The notes: generated from the sequence alone by a model not told the origin. Shown: positions 1 to 11,159, counted from the stretch's first letter. The stretch is DNA of 64,000 nucleotides from Lumbricus rubellus (GCA_945859605.1 OX243811.1:63546516-63610515); one strand, 5' to 3'. Numbers and translations are program-made.

Positions 1-408
1 GCTCTTGCAAAATTACGACTTACAATGTGATTATGAATGAAGGTCGAAAAAAGTGGGCAATAGTTTTTGCTAATCAATTACGTAGATAATAGATCTATTA
101 TCGAGATAAGACTTGCTCATTTGGCTGTCCTTGACACAAATCATCATGTTTTCATGACTTTGGGAACCAGAAGGTATATAGTCTATACTCCTCAGCCTCA
201 AGAATCGAAGATAAGCTTGCAGTGAGCAACAAAAAACTGTTTTGGCATTTGATGTCCCCAAAATGTTATTTCTGCATGAATCTATTTATCTATATAATTA
301 TCCATCCATCGATTCATTAATTCCTCCGTCCCTCCATCTTTCCACATCTAAAATCCCACACACCTTGTATCAATCCATCTATCCATCTATCAATCTACCC
401 ATCGATCT
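1..408. other. Non-coding flank with degenerate ATCC/ATCT simple repeat
   Basis: No gene seen. From about 280 to 408 the sequence is a degenerate tetranucleotide repeat (atcc, atct, attc). The same repeat resumes at 7288, so the retrotransposon at 409-7287 was inserted into it. Confidence 0.7.
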
Positions 409-918
409 TGTGATAAACTCCTTGTAATCACCTCCTCCTATCAGTCTCTTCGGAAGCTTCTTCGTATAAGTTCGTGGTAGCATAGGCCTATCCCTAGATA
501 ACTGTTTCATTAGCTAAATGGCTAGGTAAAGAATCTACAGACTTTCACTGTTTTGTAACCAACAACGACGACGTGTTTAAGCCTTCTTATTATACTCCAA
601 AATCCGATGTAAAGTAAAACGATCAGCAACAACACAACAATGACTACACTTGCGTTATCATAACAACTACACGACTACTACCTTCATCAGTCTACTCTAT
701 CGCAACTCAACAACAACTATTACAGCCTATCTCAACGGCTCTCAACACACAACACTCCTTCTTCACTTCCACTCCCTCCTTGTACACTCAACGTACGCTC
801 GTCTAGACATCACGCGCTGTCCAGACAATCACCTGTCCAGACGCCGCGCGCCAATTTGCAGTTGGCCTACCTGCGTCGCTGTACGACAATCGTCGTGCAC
901 TGATTAAATTAGCTTACA
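409..918 (-). repeat. 3' LTR of the Gmr1-like element
   Basis: Downstream LTR in element orientation, 510 bp, TG...CA on the plus strand (TGTGATAAAC to AGCTTACA). Preceded at 404-408 by the target duplication GATCT. Confidence 0.92.
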
Positions 919-945
919 TTACCTCCTTCCTTTCTTTTGAAGAGA
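919..945 (-). promoter_or_regulatory. Polypurine tract before the 3' LTR
   Basis: On the minus strand the bases just upstream of the 3' LTR are almost all purine (core AAAAGAAAGGAAGGAGG), as expected of the plus-strand primer of an LTR element. The stretch 946-1035 before pol holds nothing else recognisable. Confidence 0.7.
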
Positions 946-1035
946 GCTAATTAATCTTAAAAATTAGCGAACGTATAATGCTTAAACTAAATACAAACAA
1001 TTCCTATACTAAATGCAATCACAAAATATCTTATA

Positions 1036-4000
1036 CTACAATCTCGATAAGCAGTCCGCTACTACATTCAGCTTTCCCTTCTTATAGTTCAACAGAATGT
1101 CAAAATTTTGCAATGATAAAGACCATCGGACTAACTTAGCAGACTTCGACATTGACTCAGTCAAATAAACTAAAGGATTATGGTCAGTGAACACATTAAT
1201 CTTGGAACCAATAATAATTTCTTTCAATTTGTTTAAAGCCCATATGATTGCATAGGCTTCCTTCTCAATCGTCGCCCATCTCCTCTGGGTATCTGTCAGC
1301 TTCTGACTGATAAATGAAACGGGACGTTCTATCCCCTCATCGTCCACTTGTGACAGCACAGCCCCCACAGCAAAATCTCTGCTATCACAGTACAAATTAA
1401 ATGGTTTGCCAACCTCGAACATGTATAAAATCACATTTGATAAAACAATTTCTTTAAGAGAATCAAAAGACTTCTGGTGGTCCTCAGTCCAAACAATGTT
1501 CTCAGGTGTCTGCTTGCTAGTTAAATCTGTTAATGGTTTAGCAATTTCAGCAAAATTACAAATAAATTGTCTGTAGAAACCAAAAAATCCTAACACTTGT
1601 TTCACTTGCTTCTTCGTTTCAGGGTTTTTTAAATTAATCAAACTGTCAATCCTATCTGGATTCATCATCTTCTTCCCTGATCCTATGAGGTGACCGATGA
1701 ATTTCACCTCACTCTTACCAAACACACATTTCTTCAAGTTCAAGGTTACATTATGCAGTCTTATTTGTTTCAAAAACAATTCTAAATGTTTCAAATGAAT
1801 GTTCCAATCATCAGAATGTACTGCAATGTCATCAACATAGGGTTCAGTAAACGCATTAATCGGTTGCAAAATCATGTTTATTGCTTTTACAAAAGTCCGT
1901 CCAGAGTTAATCATGCCAAAAGGGACACGTGTAAATTCGTACAGTCTATTATGGGTAACGAATGCGGTTTTCCATTGGTCGGATTTCTTCACAGGACAAG
2001 TCCAGTAAGCACTGCGACAGTCCAAGACGGAAATAAACTTGGATTTCCCGACTTTGCTCAGCACATCGTTGACGATCGGCATGGGATATCGACAATTTTC
2101 AGTATATGAATTCACATACCTGTAGTCGCACGCGAGTCTCAAGGATCCGTCCTTCTTCTTGACGATGACCAGCGGACTTGCCATTCTGCTCGACGACGGT
2201 TGAATGATGTTTGCTTTCAGCATCTCTTGTATTTGTTTGTCCACTTCTGCGCGGTATATCAGCGGTATTCGATAAGCCATGAACTCTTTCTCTCGAAAGT
2301 CCGGTCTCAGCACCACTTCGTGTTCTACCAATGTACATAATCCAGGTTTGTCCGAAAATCTGTCTGCATAACGGTTCAGTACGTCCAGTAGCTGTTTCTG
2401 TTGCTCGCTCGTAAGATGTCCGATCTGTTCATAGTCCAATTGCAGCGATTTCTGTGTCGTCTCTGCATGGTCTTCTTTCAATGGTAGCTCTACCACTGAT
2501 CCGAATTCGTCGTCCTCTTCCACGATGAGACCACACGATAATGTTCTTGCGATGAACTTCCTCATTTTGTTGGCATGGACGATTCGTCGGCCGTTTTCAT
2601 TCATGTCCACCAGATACGAATACTTGGATCTTCTTTGTAGCACTGTACATGGACCATGCCATCGTGAGATCAATTTATTGGTTGACGTTGGATACAGGAC
2701 GATGACGTTTTCTCCTGGTTCGAATTCTTTATCCTTGGCCCTCTTGTTGTATTGACTGGCGTATTGTTTTTGCTTTTCCTCTGCACAATTCTCAGCAAAT
2801 ATCAAAGCTTTCTCCATGTCTGCTCTTAAGTTCTTCAGGTACTTTGCTGGTTGTACTCCAATGTTTGGCGGTAGATTTATTTCTTTGGTCCAGCTTTCCT
2901 TTAAGATAGTTAATGGTCCTCTTGGCATTTTTCCATACACCAGCAGATATGGTGCCACTCCTGTCGTTGCGTTAGGAACTTCTCTCAATGCCCATACGGT
3001 AAACGGAATGATTTTATGCCACTGTCTTGGATTTTCCACAATGACATGATGTACCATCTTCTTGAACGTCTGGTTCCATCTCTCGACTAATCCGGCTGCC
3101 TCTGGATGCCCCGGTGAATCGAATCGTGGACAGCATCCCATCAATTTCAAAAATTCTCTTGTAAGACTGGCTGTAAAATTCGTGCCTCTGTCGCTGGTGA
3201 TCACAGACGGCACCCCCACGTCAATGAATAGCTTCATCAAAGCTTCGCACACAGCCTTAGCAGTCAATGACTTCAGCAAAAAGATTGTCGGCCATCTTGT
3301 ACATGAATCCACTATGCACAAGCAATACTTATGCCCTGCTGCTGACTTCGGTTCTATTGGGCCTACCACGTCCATAGTCATCCGTCGGAATGGAACATCT
3401 TCCCTTGGAATTGGTGTAATCGGCACTCGATCCATCACCAAACTTCGTGCCTTCAGCTGACACTTCTCACAGGACTTACAAAATTTCACCACGTCTCGAC
3501 GCATCTTTGGCCAGACAAAGGACAACTTGATTCTCTCTCGTGTCTTCTCTTCTCCCAAGTGTCCGCCAAATACTGACTCGTGAGCTAATTCCATTACTTG
3601 AATTCTTCTCTCTTTCGGTAACACCAACTGGTACACTAGCTGATCCAGCATTTGATGTTTCTTATACATCAATCCATTCACCACGCTAAACTCTGATCCT
3701 TTGTCTTCAGCGATCCTCCACCACGATTTCAGTGACTCGTCATTTCTCTGCTGCTCCTCGAATTTCTTCGCATCTTCCAGCTGTCTTTCATCGTTCGAAT
3801 TCTCTGTGAACAAGTCCCTCATACTTGTCTCCAGTTCAGCGTCGCTTTCGGAATCTTCACTATCATTTCGTTCACATGCAGCCATCTCTTCTTCAGTTTC
3901 ATTGTTCTCAGATGTTGTTCTTTCGTCATCTTGAATGCTGAGTTCATCTTCGCTGTCCATGTCATCTTCTTGCGAACTTTCGTTTATCGTTTCATCTTCT

Positions 4001-4908
4001 CCGCCTTCGACTTCTGCTCTCCGACTTTGTGCTCTTGTAGTCACATTCGCTTGTAGTTCCCCTTGCAATACACTCACTGGTGGAATCTCTTTCAATTCTG
4101 CAATTATCTCCGGATGTAGCAAGAACTTTTCTCTGTTTTCTTTGCACAGATCCGCTGGAATGCTGGCACACACTAAAGTTAAATATGGCGCGATATTTAT
4201 TGTCCTGTCCTCTGTAGCTGCTCCTTCGTTACGACCGCTCATCCGCACTTCGATTTTCACCAACTTAGCTGGAATCGGCTCTCCAGCTACACATTGCAAA
4301 TGAACTCTGCCGATTTCTTCTACTGTCGTTCCTTTCAGTAGTTCCTCGTTGATTACTGGTATCTCGGTCCCCGAGTCAATCAACGCCTCGACTTGCACAG
4401 GCTGCCCATCAGTCCCACGTATCTCCACATTTACATGCTGCAACGATATCTTCTTTATGCGTTGACACTCCTCTTTACTTTTTGTTTCTCGACAAATTTC
4501 TGCAATGGAAGTAGTCTTTATCGCTTCTTTCTGTATGGTGAACTGCGGCGTACACTTCATTACCGACTTCACTTCTGTTTCACGATCGTCCGATTCTTCA
4601 AACTGGTCTGGTGCATTCATCACTTGTATCTGGTTTACTCGAAGATTTTCCGCACTTCTGCTAAAGTTCTTCCTCAGGTTTGCCGCTCCTGGTGCTTGGC
4701 AATGTTTTATTAGGTGTTTGTCAGAATGACAGTTGTGGCAACGTTTCTTTATAAAACTTCTTTGCTCATTGTTCTCCCACTTGTTGTACGGCGTGTATGA
4801 TGCATTACTTTCTGTTGGGCGTCCCAGCGGCGGAGTTCGATTGTAGGCTTGTCTGTCCCACGTTGACTCTTTCTTATCTTGCCAATACTGCTTTCCAGAA
4901 TAATTAGG
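1036..4908 (-). CDS. pol: Pol polyprotein, Gmr1-type: zinc knuckle, protease, integrase, RT, RNase H
   Basis: The frame is open from 4908 (after a TAG at 4911-4909) to the stop at 1038-1036. A CX2CX4HX4C zinc knuckle is at 4740-4699. Numbering from codon 4623: an aspartic protease motif (IDSGTE) near residue 83; an acidic linker about 200-300; an integrase HHCC finger starting at His 348; integrase core with Asp 418, Asp 478 and Glu 514 (35 residues between the last two, so DD35E); reverse transcriptase from about 790 with YVDD at 929-932; RNase H from about 1075 (YCDS Asp near 1080, later TDHNPL) to the end. All catalytic signatures seen are present. It makes and integrates the element's DNA copy. 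No Met start is needed if pol is made as a Gag-Pol fusion. The frame itself is uninterrupted, in contrast with gag. Confidence 0.93.
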   Translation of the reverse strand, partial: PNYSGKQYWQDKKESTWDRQAYNRTPPLGRPTESNASYTPYNKWENNEQRSFIKKRCHNCHSDKHLIKHCQAPGAANLRKNFSRSAENLRVNQIQVMNAPDQFEESDDRETEVKSVMKCTPQFTIQKEAIKTTSIAEICRETKSKEECQRIKKISLQHVNVEIRGTDGQPVQVEALIDSGTEIPVINEELLKGTTVEEIGRVHLQCVAGEPIPAKLVKIEVRMSGRNEGAATEDRTINIAPYLTLVCASIPADLCKENREKFLLHPEIIAELKEIPPVSVLQGELQANVTTRAQSRRAEVEGGEDETINESSQEDDMDSEDELSIQDDERTTSENNETEEEMAACERNDSEDSESDAELETSMRDLFTENSNDERQLEDAKKFEEQQRNDESLKSWWRIAEDKGSEFSVVNGLMYKKHQMLDQLVYQLVLPKERRIQVMELAHESVFGGHLGEEKTRERIKLSFVWPKMRRDVVKFCKSCEKCQLKARSLVMDRVPITPIPREDVPFRRMTMDVVGPIEPKSAAGHKYCLCIVDSCTRWPTIFLLKSLTAKAVCEALMKLFIDVGVPSVITSDRGTNFTASLTREFLKLMGCCPRFDSPGHPEAAGLVERWNQTFKKMVHHVIVENPRQWHKIIPFTVWALREVPNATTGVAPYLLVYGKMPRGPLTILKESWTKEINLPPNIGVQPAKYLKNLRADMEKALIFAENCAEEKQKQYASQYNKRAKDKEFEPGENVIVLYPTSTNKLISRWHGPCTVLQRRSKYSYLVDMNENGRRIVHANKMRKFIARTLSCGLIVEEDDEFGSVVELPLKEDHAETTQKSLQLDYEQIGHLTSEQQKQLLDVLNRYADRFSDKPGLCTLVEHEVVLRPDFREKEFMAYRIPLIYRAEVDKQIQEMLKANIIQPSSSRMASPLVIVKKKDGSLRLACDYRYVNSYTENCRYPMPIVNDVLSKVGKSKFISVLDCRSAYWTCPVKKSDQWKTAFVTHNRLYEFTRVPFGMINSGRTFVKAINMILQPINAFTEPYVDDIAVHSDDWNIHLKHLELFLKQIRLHNVTLNLKKCVFGKSEVKFIGHLIGSGKKMMNPDRIDSLINLKNPETKKQVKQVLGFFGFYRQFICNFAEIAKPLTDLTSKQTPENIVWTEDHQKSFDSLKEIVLSNVILYMFEVGKPFNLYCDSRDFAVGAVLSQVDDEGIERPVSFISQKLTDTQRRWATIEKEAYAIIWALNKLKEIIIGSKINVFTDHNPLVYLTESMSKSAKLVRWSLSLQNFDILLNYKKGKLNVVADCLSRL

Positions 4909-6436
4909 CTATCTTTCTTTGCATCATTACTCTTGGCTTGGCTTCCGGTGTCTTTGCTATCATTGTTCCACTTGAATGGCTTTGAGCTATTTCCCCAGGG
5001 AATACGAAGCATGGGGTCTTCATATTTCGGTTTGTCTTGGAACATCACACCAATCCGATTGTTTACATGTATGTCTGCGAGGTCTGCAACATTACTAGCT
5101 TCCAAGCATTCTGTGCCCTCTTTTGCTAAGACAAACTGCAGTGGACCTGGTGGTAAACATTCTTTCAGCTTATCCGCCACTAACAAATCAAACAGCTTCT
5201 CGTAGTCTTTGTCCACTCGTCTACTTCGGACATAATAATTCAACAGGTTCTTCAGCCTAGCCGTGAACATCGTATAGGTTTCTTCGGCTGTCTTCTTGGC
5301 ATCTGCAAACCTTGACCTGTACTCACGAGCTGTTAACTTGAATTCCTTCAACAAATGCTCTTTCACTGCATCGTATTTATCTAAATTCTCAAATGACAAT
5401 CGATTCAATACCGTTCGCGCTCTCGGGGTCATCAATGGCAACAACAATTTCACCCAGTACTGCTTTTCCACAGCGAAGCTATTGAATGCATTTTCAACTG
5501 TTTCAAAATATAATGGCACTTCCATCATATCACATGGCATCTTCGGTAACACATGTTTCATTGCATCACCTATCTTCTTAATCTTTGACACCATTGTCTC
5601 ACTTTCTCTAAGCCTATTTCGTTCTGACTCTTCACGACATTTTCTATCGTCTTCGTCTTTCTTCCTCAGTCTATTTTGATCTTCTATCCTACGCAGTTCT
5701 TCTTGTTCAATCTTCTGCTGCAACAGTTCTAACTGCTTTCTGCGTTCTTCTTTTTCAATAGCCATCTCATGGAGTTGAGCTTCCTTAATAGCAAGTTTCT
5801 TTTGTTCCAATTGCATCTGTTCTTCTCTTTCTCTTTCTGCTTTTTCCAAATTGTCTTTTTCGGCTTGGAATTCTTCCTGTCGAATCTCTTCGGCTCTTTG
5901 CAGTTCTTGTAAACGCAACTTTCCTTTTCTTCCTCACGAGCCTTTTTGTCTTCGATCTGCTGTCTCCGTATTTCTTCATCGCTTCTCCTTGCTTTTTCAT
6001 ATTCTATCATTAACTCCATCCTTCTTCGTTCTGATTCGTCACGATCTATTTTCATTTGTTCTAACTGAAGCTGGAACTGTTGCTTCTGCATGTCTATCTC
6101 TTGTTGTCTTATCCTTTCTAATTTTTCTGCTCTTTCCGCTCGTTGCTCCTCTTTCTCTTTCTCCTCTTGTCTACTCATCATCATGAATTGTAGCAACGCC
6201 TCTATAGACATCGGTGCCTGAGGTTTCTCAACCGGCTTTTCTTTAGCGCCTCCAACAGCACCTTCTTCTTCTTCTTCTTTCTTAGCCCAAACCTCGGCTA
6301 AATTTCTCATCAATTCTTCCCTCGACATCTGTTCGACTTCTTCTGCGTCTACGCCTGCTTCAATTAATAATTTTACTAGTCTCTCCGAAGACATCTTTTT
6401 AATAGCTGCTTGCTTTTGCTCCGTAAGTTTCTCCAT
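4749..6436 (-). pseudogene. gag: Gag region of the Gmr1-like element, frame broken
   Basis: Gag lies in two overlapping minus-strand frames. The first (6436-5729) starts with a Met, has an acidic/Leu-rich N-terminus and then a long Glu/Lys/Arg/Gln-rich stretch that should form coiled coil. The second (5918-4749) continues the coiled coil and then has a helical capsid-like region at about 5500-5010, with the motifs LSFENLDKYDAVKEHLLKEF and TAREYRSRFADAKK. This resembles the SCAN-type capsid fold; published work derives the vertebrate SCAN domain from Gmr1-like gag. The frame change lies near 5920-5930 in a purine run and looks like a single-base loss. The second frame then overlaps the pol frame by about 160 bases; the zinc knuckle is in the pol frame. 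Whether the second change is programmed or an indel cannot be told; I saw no classical slippery heptamer. Confidence 0.82.
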
Positions 6437-6754
6437 CTTACTTCTTTACTTTACAGATGCTCGATAAAATAGTAGGCTACTCTTCAAATGTTTGCAATTG
6501 ACTGACTTCAATTCTTTATGCACACTTCAATAGACAAGCAAGTTTTTCTACCTTGTAGTCGTTGTGTTGTCGTTTCTCACTGACGTACGGATGCTCGATG
6601 TATCGTTGCTTCTCCCGAGTGCTCGGCTCCTCGATAAATGCACAGCGTCCGTTCCTCCGCAACGTCTGTTGATTGGATAGAATCCCTCCGTTCGTAACTT
6701 GGCACGTAGACCCGCCGTTCGTAACTAGGATCGTTCTCCTGCAACTTGGATCGT
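6437..6754 (-). other. Leader region of the Gmr1-like element
   Basis: About 320 bases between the primer-binding site and the gag Met. No coding sequence recognised. It contains a repeated theme (cgttcgtaac, gatcgtt) and probably carries packaging signals, but none can be identified. Confidence 0.5.
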
Positions 6755-6777
6755 TATCTCACCGCAACGACACCAAA
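6755..6777 (-). promoter_or_regulatory. Probable primer-binding site
   Basis: Read on the minus strand, the bases directly after the 5' LTR are TTTGGTGTCGTTGCGGTGAG. A TGG two bases after the LTR is the expected start of a site complementary to a tRNA 3' CCA end. The tRNA was not identified. Confidence 0.6.
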
Positions 6778-7287
6778 TGTGATAAACTCCTTGTAATCAC
6801 CTCCTCCTATCAGTCTCTTCGGAAGCTTCTTCGTATAAGTTCGTGGTAGCATAGGCCTATCCCTAGATAACTGTTTCATTAGCTAAATGGCTAGGTAAAG
6901 AATCTACAGACTTTCACTGTTTTGTAACCAACAACGACGACGTGTTTAAGTCTTCGTATTATACTCCAAAATCCGATGTAAAGTAAAACGATCAGCAACA
7001 ACACAACAATGACTACACTTGCGTTATCATAACAACTACACGACTACTACCTTCATCAGTCTACTCTATCGCAACTCAACAACAACTATTACAGCCTATC
7101 TCAACGGTTCTCAACACACAACACTCCTTCTTCACTTCCACTCCCTCCTTGTACACTCAACGTACGCTCGTCTAGACATCACGCGCTGTCCAGACAATCA
7201 CCTGTCCAGACGCCGCGCGCCAATTTGCAGTTGGCCTACCTGCGTCGCTGTACGACAATCGTCGTGCACTGATTAAATTAGCTTACA
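6778..7287 (-). repeat. 5' LTR of the Gmr1-like element
   Basis: The upstream LTR in the element's own orientation, 510 bp. It differs from the other LTR by eye at three bases. It contains one TAGGCCTA octamer shared with the other LTR, so that octamer was present in the parent element. Confidence 0.92.
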
Positions 7288-7860
7288 GATCTATTCATAC
7301 ATTTATCTATCCACCCACCCATCCATCCATCCATGCATCCATCCATCCATCCACCCATCCATCCATCCATCTGTCTATGCGTCTGTCTTTCTGTATGTAT
7401 GTCTATAATTCTTGGCCTATTCCTTTGCCATCCCTGTCTGGTCTCCTCGCCTCTACATGTACCTCCATTTCCTGGCTCTCTTATTAAGTCCAGATGGATC
7501 TCGTCCTCTGTCGTTTGCCCTCCTCAACGTCTTCTTCACCTTAATCATTCCAATCGACCAATTCATCTCTGTTCATCTTTTCTCATCAGAAAGTCTAAGC
7601 TGTCTTCAATAACCTCTTCCCACCATCTATATGTAACCTTACTGTTTGTCTGCATGCATGTCTCTCTGTCTGTCTGTCTGTCTTTCGTTTGGTTGCTGCT
7701 GTGGATGTATTCCTTCTGACCAGTCTCCCTCTTCCTCTTCCTCTCGCTCTCCGTCTCCGTCTCCCCCTCCATGTCTCTCTGTCTCAGTCTGTCTGTCGGT
7801 CGGTCTGTCTATGCCATTTAATCAACTAATTTCTTCTTGCACTATGTCTGTAACAATCTT
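7288..7860. repeat. Simple repeats: ATCC then CTGT/CTCC-rich
   Basis: Continuation of the ATCC microsatellite (7288-7370) that the retroelement split, then a pyrimidine-rich CTGT/CTCC repeat (about 7640-7810). Open frames here (Cys/Leu/Ser-rich) are repeat artefacts. Confidence 0.8.
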
Positions 7861-9057
7861 TCTGGCCATCCCTGTCTACTAGAACTAAGTGTTGGACCAT
7901 TGAAGTAATTTGCTCCAAGTATCACAAGAAATACTGATTTCATTTTAAATAGAGGAGTCTTGTCTACTGATTGACTTGCTGATCGAATGTCTCTTCATAT
8001 CTTACTCTACTCATCTTCCTCTATCATCACTCTTCAATTTTCGCTATCAAACTCTTAAAATGTCGACTGTATAATTATGCGCTCCTTGAAAGTGGAGGTG
8101 TCGTGTCAAGAGTGGATTTACGCTAATAAAATAATGTATGCGTGCAATTGGCCTGCGGCCTGCCTGTCTGTTTGCTGCTGCCTACCTACCTGCTATGTGT
8201 CTGTCCGGATATCAGAACATCTGCTTGCTTCTGCTTGTCAATCCTGGACCATCGTTTCCGTGAGAAAGACAGCACAAGACGCTTTCAATTTTGCACAGAT
8301 CGCAACTGAAATTCTACAGAATAACTAAAGCAAACTCATCCATCAAAAATTAATACGCCATGTAAATCGGTCAGCGTATTGATATCTTGCATGACGAATG
8401 CCACCAATTTATTGGTCGCATCTAGAAGCAAATACTTTGTAAAACGACGCGGATGTCTAATAAAAGTCCATGATATTCCTCCCATGTGGGCTTTTCGTTC
8501 GTGAACGTTTACGTAATGGCTTTCGTCGATACGATATCTCAGCGGTTTTTACGCCATGAACGTCAAACTTAATGGTCCATTCAAACGAGCCGCACCATGA
8601 TGAAGGCTCTCACGCGATGATGCAGCGTAAAATAAGTAGGGACGGTATCGTGCAGTCGTTTTAGTCGTTTTGCGTAAACGTGTGCACTTTATATTCTAAG
8701 CAGCTGTTTAAAGTGATCTAACAATCTAAAGCATGAATTATAGTGGCCTGAGTAGTAACTTTGAATGAGTGCTATGTGAAATCGTGAATCCTTGGATTGA
8801 ATTAATGTGTTTTGGCATGCATGGATGCGTGTAATAATATGCCCATAATTATAGACCTACATGCGCGGTTGTATATGTGTATGTAGGTCTATGATATACC
8901 GGTACATATATTGATATATTATACATATTACATTATGTATTATATCAATGTAATGCGCATACATAGACCTACGCATTCGCTTTGAGCGCTTCTGAAAGGG
9001 TATTGCTGAGAGAAACGCTTTATAAAATAATTGCCAAACTGCAACGACCTACAATAC
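7861..9057. other. No gene recognised
   Basis: AT-rich unique-looking DNA. Around 8880-8970 there is an alternating TATA/TACATA stretch with inverted segments (aggtctat ... atagacct). No protein similarity, RNA gene or complete element recognised. Confidence 0.5.
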
Positions 9058-9069
9058 ACAATAAGGGCC

Positions 9070-9160
9070 TACGTATAGTTAGTTGGGAGCGCCTCTGAGA
9101 AGTTCTCTTGAAGTAGCGCTATATAAATGTTCGATTGCAATTACAATTACAATACATGCG
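9070..9160 (+). repeat. SINE-like 3' tail
   Basis: Contains GGGAGCGCCTCTGAGAAG followed about 20 bases later by GCGCTATATAAATG and a short ATTACA repeat. The same pair of motifs recurs in this window at about 13880, 23960, 59340, 61585 and 62005 on the plus strand and 26520, 31080 and 63680 on the minus strand, so it marks a dispersed short retroposon family. Confidence 0.65.
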
Positions 9161-9659
9161 TGTATGAGTGTAACTGTGTCAACATGTAGCCTATAGGCCT
9201 ATATTAGGCTGATAATAAGAAAACGTGATTATTTCTCTACATCTTTAAATTGTCTCTTCCACAAAATTAATGTTCTTTCAATAAATTCCTCTATGGCAGT
9301 ATCTAAGTAAATTGGATATTTTATTTTATCACTCTGAAGGTGTTTTCATTCATTATAAAAAGAACTGCTCTCATAAAACACTCCAACATTCTGGTATGGA
9401 TGTATTATTCTATGTGTCAGCGCTCAGCTACATATTTAGAAACCAATTTTGAGCCAGTCATTCTATCACTCGCCATTTCCAACATCACTTTTCAATAGAA
9501 AGGTAATCGTTTAGTAATGGATTATTATTATTATAGCGCCGTTGGTTTTAGTGCTTCACGCCATGCAGATATTGCTTTTCATCTTCCTCTCACCCAACAG
9601 CCTTTCCACCCGAAATTAAAGCTCCAGCTCTTTAGGAATTCCAACCTTAATCCGCCCCA

Positions 9660-9845
9660 TCCATCCGCCTTCCAAGCTTTGGCCGCTTCACCAGCTGCAT
9701 CCCTCGTCCTCCTCCTTCTACTCCTTCTACTCGTTCTCCTCGTCCTTGTTGTCATCGTCCTCGTCCTCCTCGGCCTCGTCCTCGTCCTCGTCCTCCTCCT
9801 TCTACTCGTCCTCCTCCTCCTCCTCTTCCTCCTCCTCCTCCTCTG
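9660..9845. repeat. CTC/CTT-rich low-complexity tract
   Basis: Long pyrimidine-rich run of CTCGTC, CTCCTC and CTTCTA triplets. The open frames on both strands (poly-Leu/Val, poly-Arg/Thr) are products of the repeat. Confidence 0.85.
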
Positions 9846-9914
9846 TCTGGTTTCTTCGGTGACCGGGTCTCGGAATTCCGGTTGCATCGATTTCCCGGCA
9901 ACCACTTTGATACG

Positions 9915-9960
9915 ATTCAACGCTCGTGAATAAGCTGGTGCTCGTGCGCTGAAGTTCTTT
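9915..9960 (+). repeat. SINE core fragment
   Basis: CGCTCGTGAATAAGCTGGTGC here recurs almost unchanged at about 58394 and 59774, where it is joined to other SINE-like sequence. The rest of 9961-10430 shows nothing recognisable. Confidence 0.5.
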
Positions 9961-10499
9961 CTGCATCTGCTATTGTTTGGAGGATTCCGGTTTAAACATA
10001 TTTCTTCCGGACGAAAACTTGAAATTTATGCGTCATTATTGTAGGTCCAAACTCATTGCTTTATTTGCTCTCTTCTCGACACTTATTGCTTACAATACAT
10101 GATTTTGTATTTAATGAGATGCGCTGTATCTGCAGGTTGCAGCATATAAACAATTCGTCCATTGTTCCTCAGCACAATCGTCTTTGCCAGTCAACGTTGC
10201 ATTCTTTCTCGAAACAATTGCTTAGAAAGTGTCATGCCATTGTCATATTAGATGACATTCATGAATGCTGTATGACAGTGTATGTCATGCTGACGTGTTT
10301 CCTATCATATCTTTCATCAACACTGACAATGTTGCAGAGTTGATGCATTAACGCTGTCCTGAATGATCTACTTTTCCCTCAAATTTATATCAATGAATCG
10401 TGGCAATACCATGATCAACGACCTATCATCAGAACTTGACGGCCGTGCAACTGAGTAGAGAAGCCGACACGAGTGTATGATGCTTGAACTTAAGCGCTA

Positions 10500-10540
10500 T
10501 GGGGGGAGAGAGAGAGAGAGACAGACACAGAGACACACAC

Positions 10541-10617
<77 letters not shown>

Positions 10618-10661
10618 CACAGAGACAGAGACAGAGAGAGAGAGACAGAGACACACCACAT

Positions 10662-10698
<37 letters not shown>

Positions 10699-10762
10699 CA
10701 GAGACAGACAGACAGACAGACAGACACAGAGAGAGAGACAGACACAGAGACAGAGAGAGGTG
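10500..10762. repeat. GA/GACA microsatellite
   Basis: Nearly pure (GA)n at 10545-10615 grading into GAGACA/CAGACA repeats. Open frames on both strands (Arg/Glu/Thr or Ser/Leu/Cys) are artefacts. The following 10763-11160 has no recognised gene. Confidence 0.92.
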
Positions 10763-11159
10763 GACTCAATAAGAGTCCAATACATGTCTCCACTCTCCAT
10801 CAACAAAAGCCTTCTATCAAGATGTTGGTCAAGATGACCGGTTTGTTGCCGGAAACGTTGATGGGTTTGAATGCTCCACCAAATGTCCCACCAACGAACC
10901 AAACGGCTGACGTTTATGTCAAAGCACATAATATCACATAAACGCGATTGAAATCTAAGCAGTAGTTAAGATGAACACAGCTAGGACTGTATAATTATAA
11001 TTATAGGCTAAATTGATATTCTAGTCGTCTAGTGTGACCATTGGTGCGTGCTGTAAATAATGCTAAGACGGCAAACATTAAAGTAAAGTAAAAACTTAAC
11101 GTATTGCTTCTCTTCTTACTCCTCTTGCTTTTGATCTTGCTGTTCATCCTCCACATCCA

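Larger units (their letters stand above)
409..7287 (-). mobile_element. Gmr1-like Ty3/gypsy LTR retrotransposon (PR-IN-RT-RNaseH order)
   Basis: A near-complete LTR retrotransposon on the minus strand. Two 510-bp direct repeats (409-918 and 6778-7287) begin TG, end CA and differ at three positions by eye. The 5-bp target duplication GATCT is present at 404-408 and 7288-7292. The interior holds a gag region (6436 to about 4749) and a pol frame (4908-1036). Pol domains run protease, integrase, reverse transcriptase, RNase H; the integrase is upstream of RT, unlike ordinary Ty3/gypsy elements and as described for the Gmr1 group of deuterostomes. The gag region is interrupted by frame changes, so this copy is probably not autonomous as assembled. 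LTR identity (about 99.4 percent) implies a recent insertion. Confidence 0.93.

Noticed and set aside
4749..4911. Programmed -1 frameshift between gag and pol of the Gmr1-like element
   Set aside because: No classical X XXY YYZ slippery site seen in the overlap and gag already has another break, so an indel is equally likely; left open.
9517..9933. Leu/Val-rich 138-residue frame that looks like membrane helices
   Set aside because: Encoded by a CTC/GTC low-complexity tract; the opposite strand is equally open.
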